A stretch of DNA of 64,000 nt from Chryseobacterium scophthalmum (GCF_900143185.1 NZ_FSRQ01000001.1:558001-622000), one strand, 5' to 3'. Positions 50,725 through 59,899 are shown, counted from the first letter of the stretch. The notes: generated from the sequence alone by a model not told the origin. Made by a program: numbers and translations.

Positions 50725-53460
50725 ATGGACTTATTTGTTTTAGTACCCATTTTTGGTGTTATTGCCCTGATCTATACTTTTATTCAAAGTAATTGGGTAA
50801 GTAAACAGAATGCTGGAAATGAAAAAATGAAAGTAATCAGCGGACATATCGCTGATGGTGCGATGGCTTTTCTAAAGGCCGAGTACAAGATCATGATGTA
50901 TTTCGTAATTATTGTTGCCATTTTATTAGCCGTAATGGGAATGACCAATTCCAATTCACATTGGACTATTGGAATTGCCTTTGTAATCGGAGCTATATTA
51001 TCTGCTTTGGCAGGTTTTATTGGAATGAAAATCGCTACAAAAGCCAACGTAAGAACCGCAGAAGCCGCAAAAACTTCTTTATCTAAAGCATTGAAAGTAT
51101 CTTTCACCGGAGGTTCCGTAATGGGAATGGGAGTTGCCGGATTAGCTGTTTTAGGTTTAGGAGCGCTTTATTTAATTATCAAACAGATTTTTGCTCCTGA
51201 TGCTGCCGTAAATTCTCACGAAATGGAAAGAACCATAGAAATTCTTACAGGATTTTCTTTAGGTGCAGAATCTATTGCATTATTTGCCAGAGTAGGAGGT
51301 GGAATTTATACTAAAGCCGCCGATGTTGGAGCAGATTTAGTGGGAAAAGTAGAAGCCGGAATTCCTGAAGACGATCCTCGAAATCCGGCTACCATTGCCG
51401 ATAACGTTGGTGATAACGTTGGTGATGTTGCAGGGATGGGAGCCGATTTATTCGGTTCGTATGTAGCAACCGTTTTAGCAACAATGGTTTTGGGAAGAGA
51501 GACGATTTCAAATGATTCTTTTGGAGGTTTTGCTCCGATTTTATTACCGATGCTTATTGCCGGAACAGGAATTATTTTTTCAATGATTGGTACTTTATTC
51601 GTTAAAATTAATGATAACGAAGGTTCATCAACATCCAATGTGCAAAATGCTTTAAACTTAGGGAACTGGGGAAGCATAGTCATTACCGCAATAGCTTCTT
51701 ATTTCTTAGTCACTTATCTTTTACCTGAAAAAATGGTTTTAAGAGGTCATGAGTTTACTAAAATGGGAGTTTTTGGAGCCATCATCGTTGGTTTGGTTGT
51801 GGGAACTTTAATGAGCATCATCACAGAATTTTATACTGCAATGGGAAAAAGACCGGTTTCAAGTATTGTAAGACAGTCTTCTACCGGTCACGCAACGAAT
51901 ATTATTGGCGGACTTTCTGTAGGGATGGAATCTACACTTTTACCAATTCTCGTTTTAGCAGGCGGAATTTACGGATCTTATTTATGTGCAGGATTATATG
52001 GTGTTGCGATTGCAGCAGCCGGAATGATGGCTACAACAGCAATGCAGTTGGCAATTGATGCTTTCGGACCTATTGCTGATAACGCAGGCGGAATCGCCGA
52101 AATGAGTGAATTACCAAAAGAAGTTCGTGAAAAAACAGATATTTTAGATGCAGTAGGAAATACAACCGCTGCAACCGGAAAAGGTTTTGCTATTGCTTCT
52201 GCAGCATTAACGGCATTAGCTTTATTTGCAGCATTTGTGGGTATTGCAGGAATCGACGGTATCGATATTTACAGAGCCGATGTTTTAGCCGGATTATTTG
52301 TCGGTGGAATGATTCCTTTTATATTTTCATCTTTGGCTATTACCGCAGTTGGACAGGCTGCAATGGCGATGGTGGAAGAAGTGAGAAGACAGTTTAGAGA
52401 AATTCCCGGAATTCTTGAAGGAACAGCCGAACCCGAATATCAAAAATGTGTAGCGATTTCTACTGATGCTTCCATCAAAAAAATGATGCTTCCTGGTGCC
52501 ATTGCAATTGTATCGCCTTTATTGATCGGTTTTATTTTCGGACCTGAAGTTTTGGGAGGCTTTCTTGCCGGAGCAACTGTTTGTGGGGTTTTAATGGGGA
52601 TTTTCCAAAATAACGCAGGTGGAGCTTGGGATAATGCAAAAAAATCTTTTGAAAAAGGAGTTGACATCAACGGACAAACCTATTACAAAGGTTCAGAACC
52701 TCATAAAGCTTCTATTACAGGAGATACCGTAGGAGATCCGTTTAAAGATACTTCCGGGCCATCGATGAATATTTTGATTAAATTAATGTCAATTGTTTCT
52801 TTAGTCATTGCGCCTACTTTAGCTGTGTTACACAAAGATAAAATTGAAGCCAACAGAAAAGCAAAAATTGAAGCTTTAACCAGGGTTTCGGGAATAACTC
52901 CTGTTGTTGTAAATTCTGTACACAATACAGTTATTTTGGCACCGAAAATCATTAAAGGATATCTGAATGAAGAAGGAGATTTTGTTTATGATACCGGAAA
53001 AATTCAGGAAGTAGAACTGGAAGATGGAAAAAAAATGACCATTGGTGAAGGAAGTCAGTTGCTTCAGATGTATAATGCTATAAAAAGTAATGATAAAACC
53101 GTTTTAGATCCCAATAACTGGTATACGTTAGAAAACTTCTACTTTGAAAGTGGTTCAAGTGAAATTAAGGAAAAAGCAGAAGCTCAATTATTAAATCTGG
53201 TTGAAATCATGAATGCTTATCCGAATATGATAATAAAACTCGGCGGATACACAGATAATACTGGAAATCAAGATACGAATGTAAAGCTTTCAAATTTAAG
53301 AGCGCAGACAACAAAACTGAAATTACTGGAACTGGGAATTGCAGGACATCGTGTAGAAACAGAAGGATATGGTTCTTTGTATCCTGTTTGTGAAGCTAAT
53401 GACACCGATGAATGCCGCGCAAAAAACAGAAGAATTGATGTAAGAGTTCTTTCTCTTTAA
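50725..53460 (+). CDS. hppA: Ion-pumping membrane pyrophosphatase fused to an OmpA-like domain
   Basis: 911 residues. Residues 1-700 or so are a membrane pyrophosphatase with about 16 helices. Pyrophosphate-binding motifs include [44 protein letters not shown] and [16 protein letters not shown]. In the last, Ala and Gly sit where K+-independent enzymes have Lys and Thr, so it should be K+-dependent. A linker of about 100 residues leads to a C-terminal OmpA-like domain (806-911) with [14 protein letters not shown], the peptidoglycan-binding [22 protein letters not shown] and KNRRIDVRV. Family topology puts the C-terminus outside, so the pump could be tethered to peptidoglycan. It is monocistronic. 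Confidence 0.95.
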   Translation: MDLFVLVPIFGVIALIYTFIQSNWVSKQNAGNEKMKVISGHIADGAMAFLKAEYKIMMYFVIIVAILLAVMGMTNSNSHWTIGIAFVIGAILSALAGFIGMKIATKANVRTAEAAKTSLSKALKVSFTGGSVMGMGVAGLAVLGLGALYLIIKQIFAPDAAVNSHEMERTIEILTGFSLGAESIALFARVGGGIYTKAADVGADLVGKVEAGIPEDDPRNPATIADNVGDNVGDVAGMGADLFGSYVATVLATMVLGRETISNDSFGGFAPILLPMLIAGTGIIFSMIGTLFVKINDNEGSSTSNVQNALNLGNWGSIVITAIASYFLVTYLLPEKMVLRGHEFTKMGVFGAIIVGLVVGTLMSIITEFYTAMGKRPVSSIVRQSSTGHATNIIGGLSVGMESTLLPILVLAGGIYGSYLCAGLYGVAIAAAGMMATTAMQLAIDAFGPIADNAGGIAEMSELPKEVREKTDILDAVGNTTAATGKGFAIASAALTALALFAAFVGIAGIDGIDIYRADVLAGLFVGGMIPFIFSSLAITAVGQAAMAMVEEVRRQFREIPGILEGTAEPEYQKCVAISTDASIKKMMLPGAIAIVSPLLIGFIFGPEVLGGFLAGATVCGVLMGIFQNNAGGAWDNAKKSFEKGVDINGQTYYKGSEPHKASITGDTVGDPFKDTSGPSMNILIKLMSIVSLVIAPTLAVLHKDKIEANRKAKIEALTRVSGITPVVVNSVHNTVILAPKIIKGYLNEEGDFVYDTGKIQEVELEDGKKMTIGEGSQLLQMYNAIKSNDKTVLDPNNWYTLENFYFESGSSEIKEKAEAQLLNLVEIMNAYPNMIIKLGGYTDNTGNQDTNVKLSNLRAQTTKLKLLELGIAGHRVETEGYGSLYPVCEANDTDECRAKNRRIDVRVLSL

Positions 53461-53482
53461 TTAATTTAAAAATGTATAAATG

Positions 53483-53515
53483 AAAAGCATCACAGAAAAT
53501 TGTGATGCTTTTTTA
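53483..53515 (+). terminator. Terminator after hppA, bidirectional
   Basis: AAAAGCATCACA pairs exactly with TGTGATGCTTTT with a T-run. It touches the last codon of the convergent msrA-like gene. Confidence 0.9.
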
Positions 53516-54025
53516 TTCAATTATACCGTTCATTATTTTTTCTTTATTTGCAAAATCACCAAACCGATTCATTAGAACTGATAATTTAGGATTGATAATA
53601 TTTTTGCAAAAAGGTGCATTTCTTCTTGTGTACAGATAATTCAATTGCTCTGCTTTATTCAACTTAAATTCTCTAAAAACAAGCACTTTAGTTATAATTT
53701 GATCATCAAAATCAGATTGAAATTCCTCTATAATTTTTTTGCATTTTTTTTCCTGATCTTCATCAAAAACGTATACAGCAGAGCGATATTTTTCTCTAAA
53801 TGAGTGTTTTGATGTACTAGAATGCGTGTGTAAATGAATTTCAATTAAGTCTTTCAGTGAAATAGTCTGAGGATTAAATTCAACTAAAACAGCTTCAGAA
53901 AAGGAAACATTTTTTCCGAAAGATGAAATCCAGCCTTGTTTAACATCAGCAATACCGATTAAAGACTGAAAGATCCCTTCTGTACACCAGTGACACCCGC
54001 CTCCGAAGCCTATTTTATTGTTCAT
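53513..54025 (-). CDS. msrA: Divergent peptide-methionine (S)-S-oxide reductase
   Basis: 170 residues of the MsrA fold. The active site is GFGGGCHWCTEGIFQSL: GCHWC in place of the canonical GCFWG, so there is a second Cys two residues after the tryptophan-linked site. The rest is typical: VKQGWISSFGKNVSFSEAVLVEFNPQTISLKDLIEIHLHTHSSTSKHSFREKYRSAVYVFDEDQE. It has no signal peptide. It is the last of four reverse-strand genes (msrB, redoxin, msrA, this one), 22 bases after the previous stop. It could have a different substrate or recycling partner. Confidence 0.88.
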   Translation of the reverse strand: MNNKIGFGGGCHWCTEGIFQSLIGIADVKQGWISSFGKNVSFSEAVLVEFNPQTISLKDLIEIHLHTHSSTSKHSFREKYRSAVYVFDEDQEKKCKKIIEEFQSDFDDQIITKVLVFREFKLNKAEQLNYLYTRRNAPFCKNIINPKLSVLMNRFGDFANKEKIMNGIIE

Positions 54026-54047
54026 TTTTCCTTCTATAATTTTAGAT

Positions 54048-54545
54048 TTATTTCTCTAAAAAAGTTCCGAATCTTTCGAAATGGCAAGTATATCCATTAG
54101 GAATTCGCTCTAAATAATCCTGATGCTCAGGTTCTGCAGGCCAGAATTTAGTATAAGGTTCTAATGTAGTTACTACTTTTCCGTTCCATTTTCCAGATTT
54201 ATCGACAATATCAATGATTTCTTTTGCTGTTTCTTTTTCTTGTTCATTCTGAAAAAAAATAGCCGAACGGTAGCTCGATCCGTGGTCGTTTCCTTGTCGG
54301 TCTATTGTCGATGGATCGTGAATTCTGTAGAAATAATCAAGTATTTCTCTGAAATTTGTTTCATCAGGATTGTAGGTTAACTCAATTCCTTCTGCATGCC
54401 CCGGATGATTACGATAGGTCGGATTTTCATTTTCCCCGCCAATGTAACCCACTTCTGTGTCGACAATTCCTTTTTGTTTTCTGAAAAGATCTTCCATTCC
54501 CCAAAAACATCCACCTGCGATATATACTTTTTCATTATGTGTCAT
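54048..54545 (-). CDS. msrA: Peptide-methionine (S)-S-oxide reductase MsrA
   Basis: 165 residues. The canonical active site is [74 protein letters not shown] and [19 protein letters not shown] are all standard, including substrate-binding Glu and Asp. It reduces the S epimer of methionine sulfoxide using a catalytic Cys and then thioredoxin. It is cytosolic (no signal peptide). It is the third gene of the cluster, with a thioredoxin-like gene just upstream. Confidence 0.95.
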   Translation of the reverse strand: MTHNEKVYIAGGCFWGMEDLFRKQKGIVDTEVGYIGGENENPTYRNHPGHAEGIELTYNPDETNFREILDYFYRIHDPSTIDRQGNDHGSSYRSAIFFQNEQEKETAKEIIDIVDKSGKWNGKVVTTLEPYTKFWPAEPEHQDYLERIPNGYTCHFERFGTFLEK

Positions 54546-54577
54546 TTTTTATTCTTTTTTGATTATTTTTTTCTAAA

Positions 54578-55066
54578 CTATTTTATACTCTCTGTTAAAT
54601 ATCCAATAGCACCGTCTACATTGATATGAAAATCTGCAAACACCACATTATCTGCTTTATCTATAACAATAAACCAAGGTGTTCCACCTGTTTGAAAATC
54701 TTCCATAATAGTTGATCTTCCATTCCCGGGATCATGCCCAAAAGGAATTTTTAGTTCATATTTCTTCTGTGTTTCCAGAATTTTATCATAAGTATTAGCT
54801 TGGCTTCCTTCAAAAACTGTTTGAACCGCAAGAAAAACAATCTTCTCGTTCCCTTCAAAAGCATCAACCAGTTTTTTTAGTGACGGAAGACCAACACTGT
54901 GACAACCGGGGCACCAATGCTGAAAACAATAAATAATTTTATACTTGTCATGGTAATCTGACAGCCTTATTGGTTGAGTTAACTCATTTCCGTTAGCATC
55001 TATCCATCGTTCTACTCTTAATTCTGGAGCTTTTGTATTCATTTGTTCTTCCATATTCAATATCAT
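54578..55066 (-). CDS. Thioredoxin-fold redoxin (TlpA/AhpC-like)
   Basis: 162 residues, thioredoxin fold with the redox motif QHWCPGCHSVGLPSLKKLVDAF (CxxC). The cis-Pro region is TGGTPWFIVIDKADNVVFADF. No signal peptide is present, so it is cytosolic, unlike most TlpA proteins. Its position between msrB and msrA suggests that it reduces the oxidised Msr enzymes; this is inference from context. Several in-frame Met codons lie in the first nine residues, so the exact start is uncertain. Confidence 0.87.
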   Translation of the reverse strand: MILNMEEQMNTKAPELRVERWIDANGNELTQPIRLSDYHDKYKIIYCFQHWCPGCHSVGLPSLKKLVDAFEGNEKIVFLAVQTVFEGSQANTYDKILETQKKYELKIPFGHDPGNGRSTIMEDFQTGGTPWFIVIDKADNVVFADFHINVDGAIGYLTESIK

Positions 55067-55088
55067 TTTTTAGATATTAATAAACTTG

Positions 55089-55541
55089 TTATACAGATTC
55101 TTTGATCAAATCAATCGATTCGGAATTGATACAATATCGCAATCCACTTGGTTCCGGACCGTCGGGAAAAACATGTCCCAAATGACCATCACAATTGTTG
55201 CACATTACTTCTACACGAATCATTCCATAAGAACTGTCTTTGTCATACTTAATCGCATTTTCTCTTATCGGCTGTGTAAAGCTTGGCCATCCAGTTCCCG
55301 AATTAAATTTTATGGTGGAATCGAACAACTCATTGTCACAGCAAATGCATTTGTACCTACCTGCATCATGAGCATGGCAAAAAGCTCCTGAACCAGCTCT
55401 TTCCGTTCCTTTTAAACGGGCAATTCTAAATTGTTCGGGGGTAAGAATAGCTTTCCATTCTGCTTCTGTTTTTTCTACTCTTCTGTCGGGTGTAGGATTT
55501 CCGTTTGTCGCGAATTTTAAAACATCATTCCAATTAATCAT
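55089..55541 (-). CDS. msrB: Peptide-methionine (R)-S-oxide reductase MsrB
   Basis: 150 residues. Two zinc-binding CxxC pairs are in YKCICCDNELFDS and EVMCNNCDGHLGHVFPDGP. The catalytic Cys is in GLRYCINSESIDLI, and AGSGAFCHAHDAGRYKC and FNSGTGWPSFTQPI are standard. It reduces the R epimer of methionine sulfoxide. It is the first gene of the four-gene msr cluster and is preceded by a good -7 box. It lies 23 bases from the redoxin gene. Confidence 0.95.
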   Translation of the reverse strand: MINWNDVLKFATNGNPTPDRRVEKTEAEWKAILTPEQFRIARLKGTERAGSGAFCHAHDAGRYKCICCDNELFDSTIKFNSGTGWPSFTQPIRENAIKYDKDSSYGMIRVEVMCNNCDGHLGHVFPDGPEPSGLRYCINSESIDLIKESV

Positions 55542-55566
55542 AACTTTTTTATTTTATTGGTTGATA

Positions 55567-55574
55567 CAAATGTA
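55567..55574 (-). promoter_or_regulatory. -7 promoter box of the msr cluster
   Basis: On the reverse strand TACATTTG matches TAnnTTTG, 25 bases before the msrB start. Confidence 0.5.
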
Positions 55575-55659
55575 CAAACACAGCACGCCAATAGAGTGTT
55601 GCACATTCTTTAATTGGTGTTTGGTTTTCTGGCAGATTTATTTTTTATGAGAACGAAAT

Positions 55660-56487
55660 TTATATACTTCCTGATTTACTGCGGAATTCTTCAGGCGACA
55701 GTCCGTTTTGTTTTTTGAAGAAATGTGAAAAAGCCTGAGAATCGGAAAAATTCAAATCATAAGCGATGTTCTTTATCAACTCATCTGTATGCATCAATTG
55801 TCTTTTTGCATATAGATTTCTTCGGTCAGCAATAAGTTCACTTGCCTTTTTGCTGTAGCAGCAACCAAATATTTCTGAGATCTTTTTAGGTGAAACTTTT
55901 AAAATATCTGCGTAATCGGAAACCTTTTTCAATTCTTTGAAATGACTGTTAACCAGATACTGAAACTCCCGAATGAGTCTTAAATCTTTAAAATCAATGG
56001 GGATATTAAACTCACTTTCTGCATGGTTTTTTTGGCTTTTTAGCAAGAAACGCTGAAAAGAATTTCTAAGCAATGCTTCAGAAATAGGACTGTTTAGGTT
56101 TTTTTCTTCTAAAAGTAGCTCCTGCCAAATATGCTCAAAAACATTGATTTCGTTTTCCTTTAAACTTATTTTTGGCAGATTATCTATAGCATGTAAACCA
56201 TAAAATATCATCAGATATTCTCCGGTATTTATCATAGAATCAATAGGATTGATAAAGGTTTTATTAAATTTAATGATACGAAAAGTTCCGGTTTCTACTT
56301 GCAGTTTCATATAAAATTCTGAAACAAAGAGTATACAATTGGTGCCTATTGCAATGTTGTTGTCGTCGAGTTTTATATGGGTTGGTTCTCCTACATTCCA
56401 GGCAATCGTAAGTTCTTCATCCCAATCACTTGGCATAAAAGAAAAGGGAGCTTCTATATTGTTTAAAATTTTTATTTTTTGAACCAT
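55660..56487 (-). CDS. AraC-family transcriptional regulator
   Basis: 275 residues. The C-terminal two-helix-turn-helix AraC domain is SDYADILKVSPKKISEIFGCCYSKKASELIADRRNLYAKRQLMHTDELIKNIAYDLNFSDSQAFSHFFKKQNGLSPEEFRSK. The N-terminal 160 residues form a cupin-like sensor part (CILFVSEFYMKLQVETGTFRIIKFNKTF). The effector is unknown. It lies just upstream of the msr cluster on the same strand (118-base gap) but msrB has its own promoter box. A perfect 14-base palindrome covers the region before its start codon. Confidence 0.92.
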   Translation of the reverse strand: MVQKIKILNNIEAPFSFMPSDWDEELTIAWNVGEPTHIKLDDNNIAIGTNCILFVSEFYMKLQVETGTFRIIKFNKTFINPIDSMINTGEYLMIFYGLHAIDNLPKISLKENEINVFEHIWQELLLEEKNLNSPISEALLRNSFQRFLLKSQKNHAESEFNIPIDFKDLRLIREFQYLVNSHFKELKKVSDYADILKVSPKKISEIFGCCYSKKASELIADRRNLYAKRQLMHTDELIKNIAYDLNFSDSQAFSHFFKKQNGLSPEEFRSKSGSI

Positions 56488-56492
56488 AATAA

Positions 56493-56506
56493 TTTACTGC
56501 AGTAAA
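56493..56506 (-). promoter_or_regulatory. Perfect 14-base palindrome before the AraC gene
   Basis: TTTACTGCAGTAAA is its own reverse complement and lies 6-19 bases upstream of the AraC start, overlapping the likely translation start region. It could be an operator for autoregulation. Confidence 0.4.
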
Positions 56507-56516
56507 AATCGAATCC

Positions 56517-56717
56517 TTACTCCGAGTCTTTTTCTTGAACTAATAATTTAAAAACAGACTTTGTAAACCGTACATATTCTTCCAATTTTAGATCATAACC
56601 AATCCATTGTTGTATATTTCCGTACGGACAAAGTGGTGCATCATCATGATTTGCTCCGCTTCTGAGTATGTAGCGGGAGGGTTCTTCTAAATATTTGGCC
56701 ATGTCTACTTTTCTCAT
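56517..56717 (-). CDS. Small protein of unknown function
   Basis: 66 residues, MRKVDMAKYLEEPSRYILRSGANHDDAPLCPYGN then IQQWIGYDLKLEEYVRFTKSVFKLLVQEKDSE. There is no signal peptide or membrane segment. I do not recognise it. Its composition is protein-like (aromatic residues, balanced charge), it starts with ATG and lies in line with the aminotransferase (66-base gap) and AraC genes (29-base gap). It may be a real small gene or the remnant of a larger one. Confidence 0.5.
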   Translation of the reverse strand: MRKVDMAKYLEEPSRYILRSGANHDDAPLCPYGNIQQWIGYDLKLEEYVRFTKSVFKLLVQEKDSE

Positions 56718-56783
56718 GATTTAGGATGTTTTGTAGAATAATATATTGAAAAGAATTAGAAAAAGTTATTTTAAATTAACTAC

Positions 56784-57923
56784 TTATAAATTTCTCTTCA
56801 AATGCTCCAAAGCTTGAATAATCACTTCATCTTTTTTAGCAAAACTGAATCTGATGTAATCTGAATCTGTTTTAGAATTATAAAATGCAGAAAGCGGCAA
56901 ACAAGAAACTTTTTTTTCTACAGTCAGCCATTTCGAAAACTCTACATCGGTCATGGTTTTAGTAACGTTTCTGAAGTTTACAATCTGAAAAAAACCACCT
57001 TGAGATATTTCTTCAACGACCAAAGGTGTCGGTTGTATCAATTCATTAAAAATATCGCGTTTGCTCTGCATGATTTTTTGATTTTCCGAAGGATCAAAAA
57101 CATCAAGATATTTTGCAATGGCATATTGACAAGGCGAATTGGAGCTATACGAAATGTATTGCTGATGATTTCTGAAATTTTCAAGCAAACTTTCTGAAGC
57201 TAAAATATAACTTACTTTCCAGCCTGTTGCGTGGAACATTTTACCAAAAGAAAAAATGCAGAATGTTTTTTTTCTTAATTCAGGATGCAAAAATGAACTA
57301 TAATGTTCAGCATTATCATAATGGTAAATATCATAAACTTCTTCAGAAATAAGATAAATTTCCTGATGTTTTATAAGTTCGTATAGTTGATCCCAATCTT
57401 CTTTACTCCACGTTTTTCCGGTCGGATTTTGGGGTGAATTGACAATGATGGCTTTTGTTTTTACAGAAATGCATTGCTTTAACTTTTCCCAGTCAATTTT
57501 AAAATCATTTTCCAAATCGTAGTAAACAGGAACACCACCATTCATAACAATTGACGGAGCATATGTATAATAAGAAGGCTGAATAACAATCACTTCATCA
57601 CCATTATTTAAAATTGACTTTAAGGAAGTGTACAGTCCAAATGTAGAACATGGTACAATATTAACTTCTTCGTATTTTAATTGTACGCTGTTTTTTCTGT
57701 TAAAATTAAAACGAATAATATTCTCGATCAACAAAGAATTTCCTGAAAGAGATTCGTAGCTGTGACTGATCATATCGGCAGATTCTTTAAGAAAATACCG
57801 AAGGCGAGGATCAATTTCAAAATCGGGAAGGCCTAATGACAAATCATAACTTTTATGCCTGGAAGAAAGCTCCGACATGTCTGTAAAAAATTTATAATCA
57901 TTAAATCCGTAATTTTTTTCCAT
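56784..57923 (-). CDS. Class I/II aminotransferase (methionine/kynurenine type)
   Basis: 379 residues from MEKNYGFNDYKFF. PLP-binding Lys lies in FSFGKMFHATGWKVSYIL. Other hallmarks are GLPDFEIDPRL, IVNSPQNPTGKTWSKEDW (Asn that contacts PLP), LISEEVYDIYHYD (Asp/Tyr pair) and the Arg in YIRFSFAKKDEVI. This pattern is closest to the methionine aminotransferase / kynurenine aminotransferase branch; the substrate is not certain. The longer frame to 58007 adds 28 residues that overlap the promoter region, so the start at 57923 is used. Confidence 0.92.
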   Translation of the reverse strand: MEKNYGFNDYKFFTDMSELSSRHKSYDLSLGLPDFEIDPRLRYFLKESADMISHSYESLSGNSLLIENIIRFNFNRKNSVQLKYEEVNIVPCSTFGLYTSLKSILNNGDEVIVIQPSYYTYAPSIVMNGGVPVYYDLENDFKIDWEKLKQCISVKTKAIIVNSPQNPTGKTWSKEDWDQLYELIKHQEIYLISEEVYDIYHYDNAEHYSSFLHPELRKKTFCIFSFGKMFHATGWKVSYILASESLLENFRNHQQYISYSSNSPCQYAIAKYLDVFDPSENQKIMQSKRDIFNELIQPTPLVVEEISQGGFFQIVNFRNVTKTMTDVEFSKWLTVEKKVSCLPLSAFYNSKTDSDYIRFSFAKKDEVIIQALEHLKRNL

Positions 57924-57932
57924 AGTGTTTAT

Positions 57933-57940
57933 CAAATATA
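57933..57940 (-). promoter_or_regulatory. -7 promoter box of the aminotransferase gene
   Basis: On the reverse strand TATATTTG matches TAnnTTTG, nine bases before the start codon, which implies a very short leader. Confidence 0.45.
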
Positions 57941-57971
57941 TAAAAAAAATGTTTGCAGTAAGCAGATGAAT

Positions 57972-57979
57972 TATTTTTG
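57972..57979 (+). promoter_or_regulatory. -7 promoter box of the M28 peptidase gene
   Basis: TATTTTTG matches TAnnTTTG, 26 bases before the start. It is divergent from the aminotransferase box 31 bases away. Confidence 0.45.
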
Positions 57980-58005
57980 TTATTTTTAAACAAATATTTT
58001 TTACC

Positions 58006-59061
58006 ATGAAGAAATTACTTCTCCCTATATTTTCAGCAATACTTCATACAAGCTGTGGAAGTTCAGCAATTTCAACACAAAATCAGAATTCAGATCAACA
58101 TTTAAATTCAAATAATTTAAAAAGTGAAAAAGCTTTTAATAAAGCATATCAAAGAATTAAACTCAAAGATTTAAAGAAAAATCTATACGTCATTGCATCT
58201 GATGAAATGGAGGGAAGAGACACGGGAAGTCCCGGTCAGAAAAAAGCGGGAGAGTACATCATCAATTTTTATAAAGATTTAGGAATTTCGTTTCCGAAAA
58301 ATTTAACTTCCTATTATCAAAAAGTTCCGTCTTCTTATATGAATAAAAGAGGTGGTGGAAATTTACCGGATTCCGAAAATATTTTGGCTTTTATTGAAGG
58401 GAGCGAAAAACCTGAAGAAATTATTGTGATCTCCGCACATTACGATCATGTAGGAACAAAAAACGGAGTAGTCTATAACGGAGCCGATGATGATGGAAGC
58501 GGAACAGTTGCAGTAATGCAGATCGCTAAAGCTTTTCAAAGTGCTAAAAAAGCAGGAAATGGACCTAAAAGATCAATCTTATTTCTACATGTAACGGGAG
58601 AAGAGCATGGACTTTTCGGATCGTCTTATTATTCGGATAATCCTGTTTTTCCTTTAGGGAACACTGTGGCAGATCTAAATATTGACATGATCGGAAGAGA
58701 TGATATTGCAAACAGAGGTAAAAATTATGTGTACGTGATCGGTTCTGAAATGTTGAGTTCAGAACTGAAAACGATCAATGAAGCAGCCAACAAAAAGACC
58801 AACAACCTAGAACTGAACTATAAATATGATGACCCGAAAGATCCGGACAGATTGTATTACCGTTCTGATCATTATAATTTTGCGAAGCACGGTATTCCTG
58901 TAGCATTTTTCTTTGATGGAATTCATGAAGATTATCACAAACCGACAGATGATGTTGACAAAATTGATTTCCCTTTACTTCAAAAAAGAACACAGCTGGT
59001 TTTTGCAACAGCTTGGGAACTAGCCAATCGTGACGCAAGAATTGTTGTAGATAAGAAATAA
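58006..59061 (+). CDS. M28-family metallopeptidase lipoprotein
   Basis: 351 residues with a signal peptide and lipobox-like LHTSC (Cys about 17). The zinc aminopeptidase core has the ligands VISAHYDHVG (His, Asp), NGADDDGSGTVAVMQIA (bridging Asp), VTGEEHGLFGSSYY (catalytic Glu-Glu), LNIDMIGRDD (Asp) and a late His in YRSDHYNFAKHGIP. A PA-like insert is absent. It should remove N-terminal residues from peptides outside the cytosol. It is followed by the GNAT gene after 24 bases. Confidence 0.93.
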   Translation: MKKLLLPIFSAILHTSCGSSAISTQNQNSDQHLNSNNLKSEKAFNKAYQRIKLKDLKKNLYVIASDEMEGRDTGSPGQKKAGEYIINFYKDLGISFPKNLTSYYQKVPSSYMNKRGGGNLPDSENILAFIEGSEKPEEIIVISAHYDHVGTKNGVVYNGADDDGSGTVAVMQIAKAFQSAKKAGNGPKRSILFLHVTGEEHGLFGSSYYSDNPVFPLGNTVADLNIDMIGRDDIANRGKNYVYVIGSEMLSSELKTINEAANKKTNNLELNYKYDDPKDPDRLYYRSDHYNFAKHGIPVAFFFDGIHEDYHKPTDDVDKIDFPLLQKRTQLVFATAWELANRDARIVVDKK

Positions 59062-59085
59062 TATTTCGTTTTTTAAAATTCAAAT

Positions 59086-59532
59086 ATGATTATTCGTGAA
59101 GCTAAAGTAGAAGATATTCCTCAAATTCAGGTGGTAAGAAATTCTGTTAAGGAAAATACTTTGTCAAATCCTGATCTTGTGACTGATAAAGACTGTGAAG
59201 AGTTTATTAAAGAAAGAGGAAAAGGCTGGGTTTGCGAAATCGACGGAAAAATTACAGGTTTTTCGATTGTAGATTTAAAAGATAATAACATTTGGGCACT
59301 GTTTGTTGATCCCGATTTTGAAAAGAAAGGAATTGGCAAGAAACTGCACGATATTATGCTTGATTGGTACTTTGCTAAAACAAAAGATAACGTCTGGCTT
59401 GGAACTTCTCCAAATACACGAGCAGAACTTTTTTATCGAAAATCTGGCTGGAACGAAATAGGAATTCACGGTAAAAATGAAATTAAATTTGAAATGACTT
59501 TTGAGAACTGGACAAACAACAAAACAATATGA
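59086..59532 (+). CDS. GNAT-family N-acetyltransferase
   Basis: 148 residues. MIIREAKVEDIPQIQVVRNSVKEN at the start, GFSIVDLKDNNIWALFVDPDFEKKGIGKKLHDIMLDWYF carrying the acetyl-CoA loop (EKKGIGKKL), and TSPNTRAELFYRKSGWNEIG at the end. The substrate is unknown. Its stop overlaps the start of the broken VOC gene by four bases, so these genes were an operon with the endonuclease V-like gene. Confidence 0.92.
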   Translation: MIIREAKVEDIPQIQVVRNSVKENTLSNPDLVTDKDCEEFIKERGKGWVCEIDGKITGFSIVDLKDNNIWALFVDPDFEKKGIGKKLHDIMLDWYFAKTKDNVWLGTSPNTRAELFYRKSGWNEIGIHGKNEIKFEMTFENWTNNKTI

Positions 59533-59896
59533 ATCAAAAAATAAAATCGATAAGACCCTTTATCGGTTCAAATGACTTTGCCGAAAGCAGAGCATTTTAC
59601 AGGGATTTAGGGTTTGAAGAAGTTGAGATCGATCCTAAATTTTCGGTGTTTAAAAAAGGGAATTTCGCCTTTTATTTGCAAGATTATTATGCCAAAGAAT
59701 GGATTGAAAATACGATGATTTTCCTTGAAATAGAAAATGTAGATCTCTATTGGAAGAGCTTGTGTCTTTAAACTTAAAAGAAAAATACAATACAATCCGA
59801 TTAGTTCCTACAAAGGCTGAAGTTTGGGGAAAAGAGTGTTTTCTTCTTGATCCGGCAGGAGTTTTATGGCATTTCGGAGAATTTTTTACTTCTTAA
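59529..59896 (+). pseudogene. Glyoxalase/VOC-family gene with a one-base frameshift
   Basis: The first 80 codons encode a VOC fold start (SIRPFIGSNDFAESRAFYRDLGFEEVEID..KGNFAFYLQDYY..ENTMIFLEIENVDLYWK). After TATTGGAAG at about 59749-59757 the frame runs into a stop at 59769. In the -1 frame the family continues: ELVSLNLKEKYNTIRLVPTK, then EVWGKECFLLDPAGVLWHFGEFF, ending at 59896, three bases before the next gene. Restoring one A in the GGAAGAGC run joins the two halves into a normal 122-residue protein. It is either a true lesion or a sequence error. Confidence 0.85.
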
Positions 59897-59899
59897 AAG

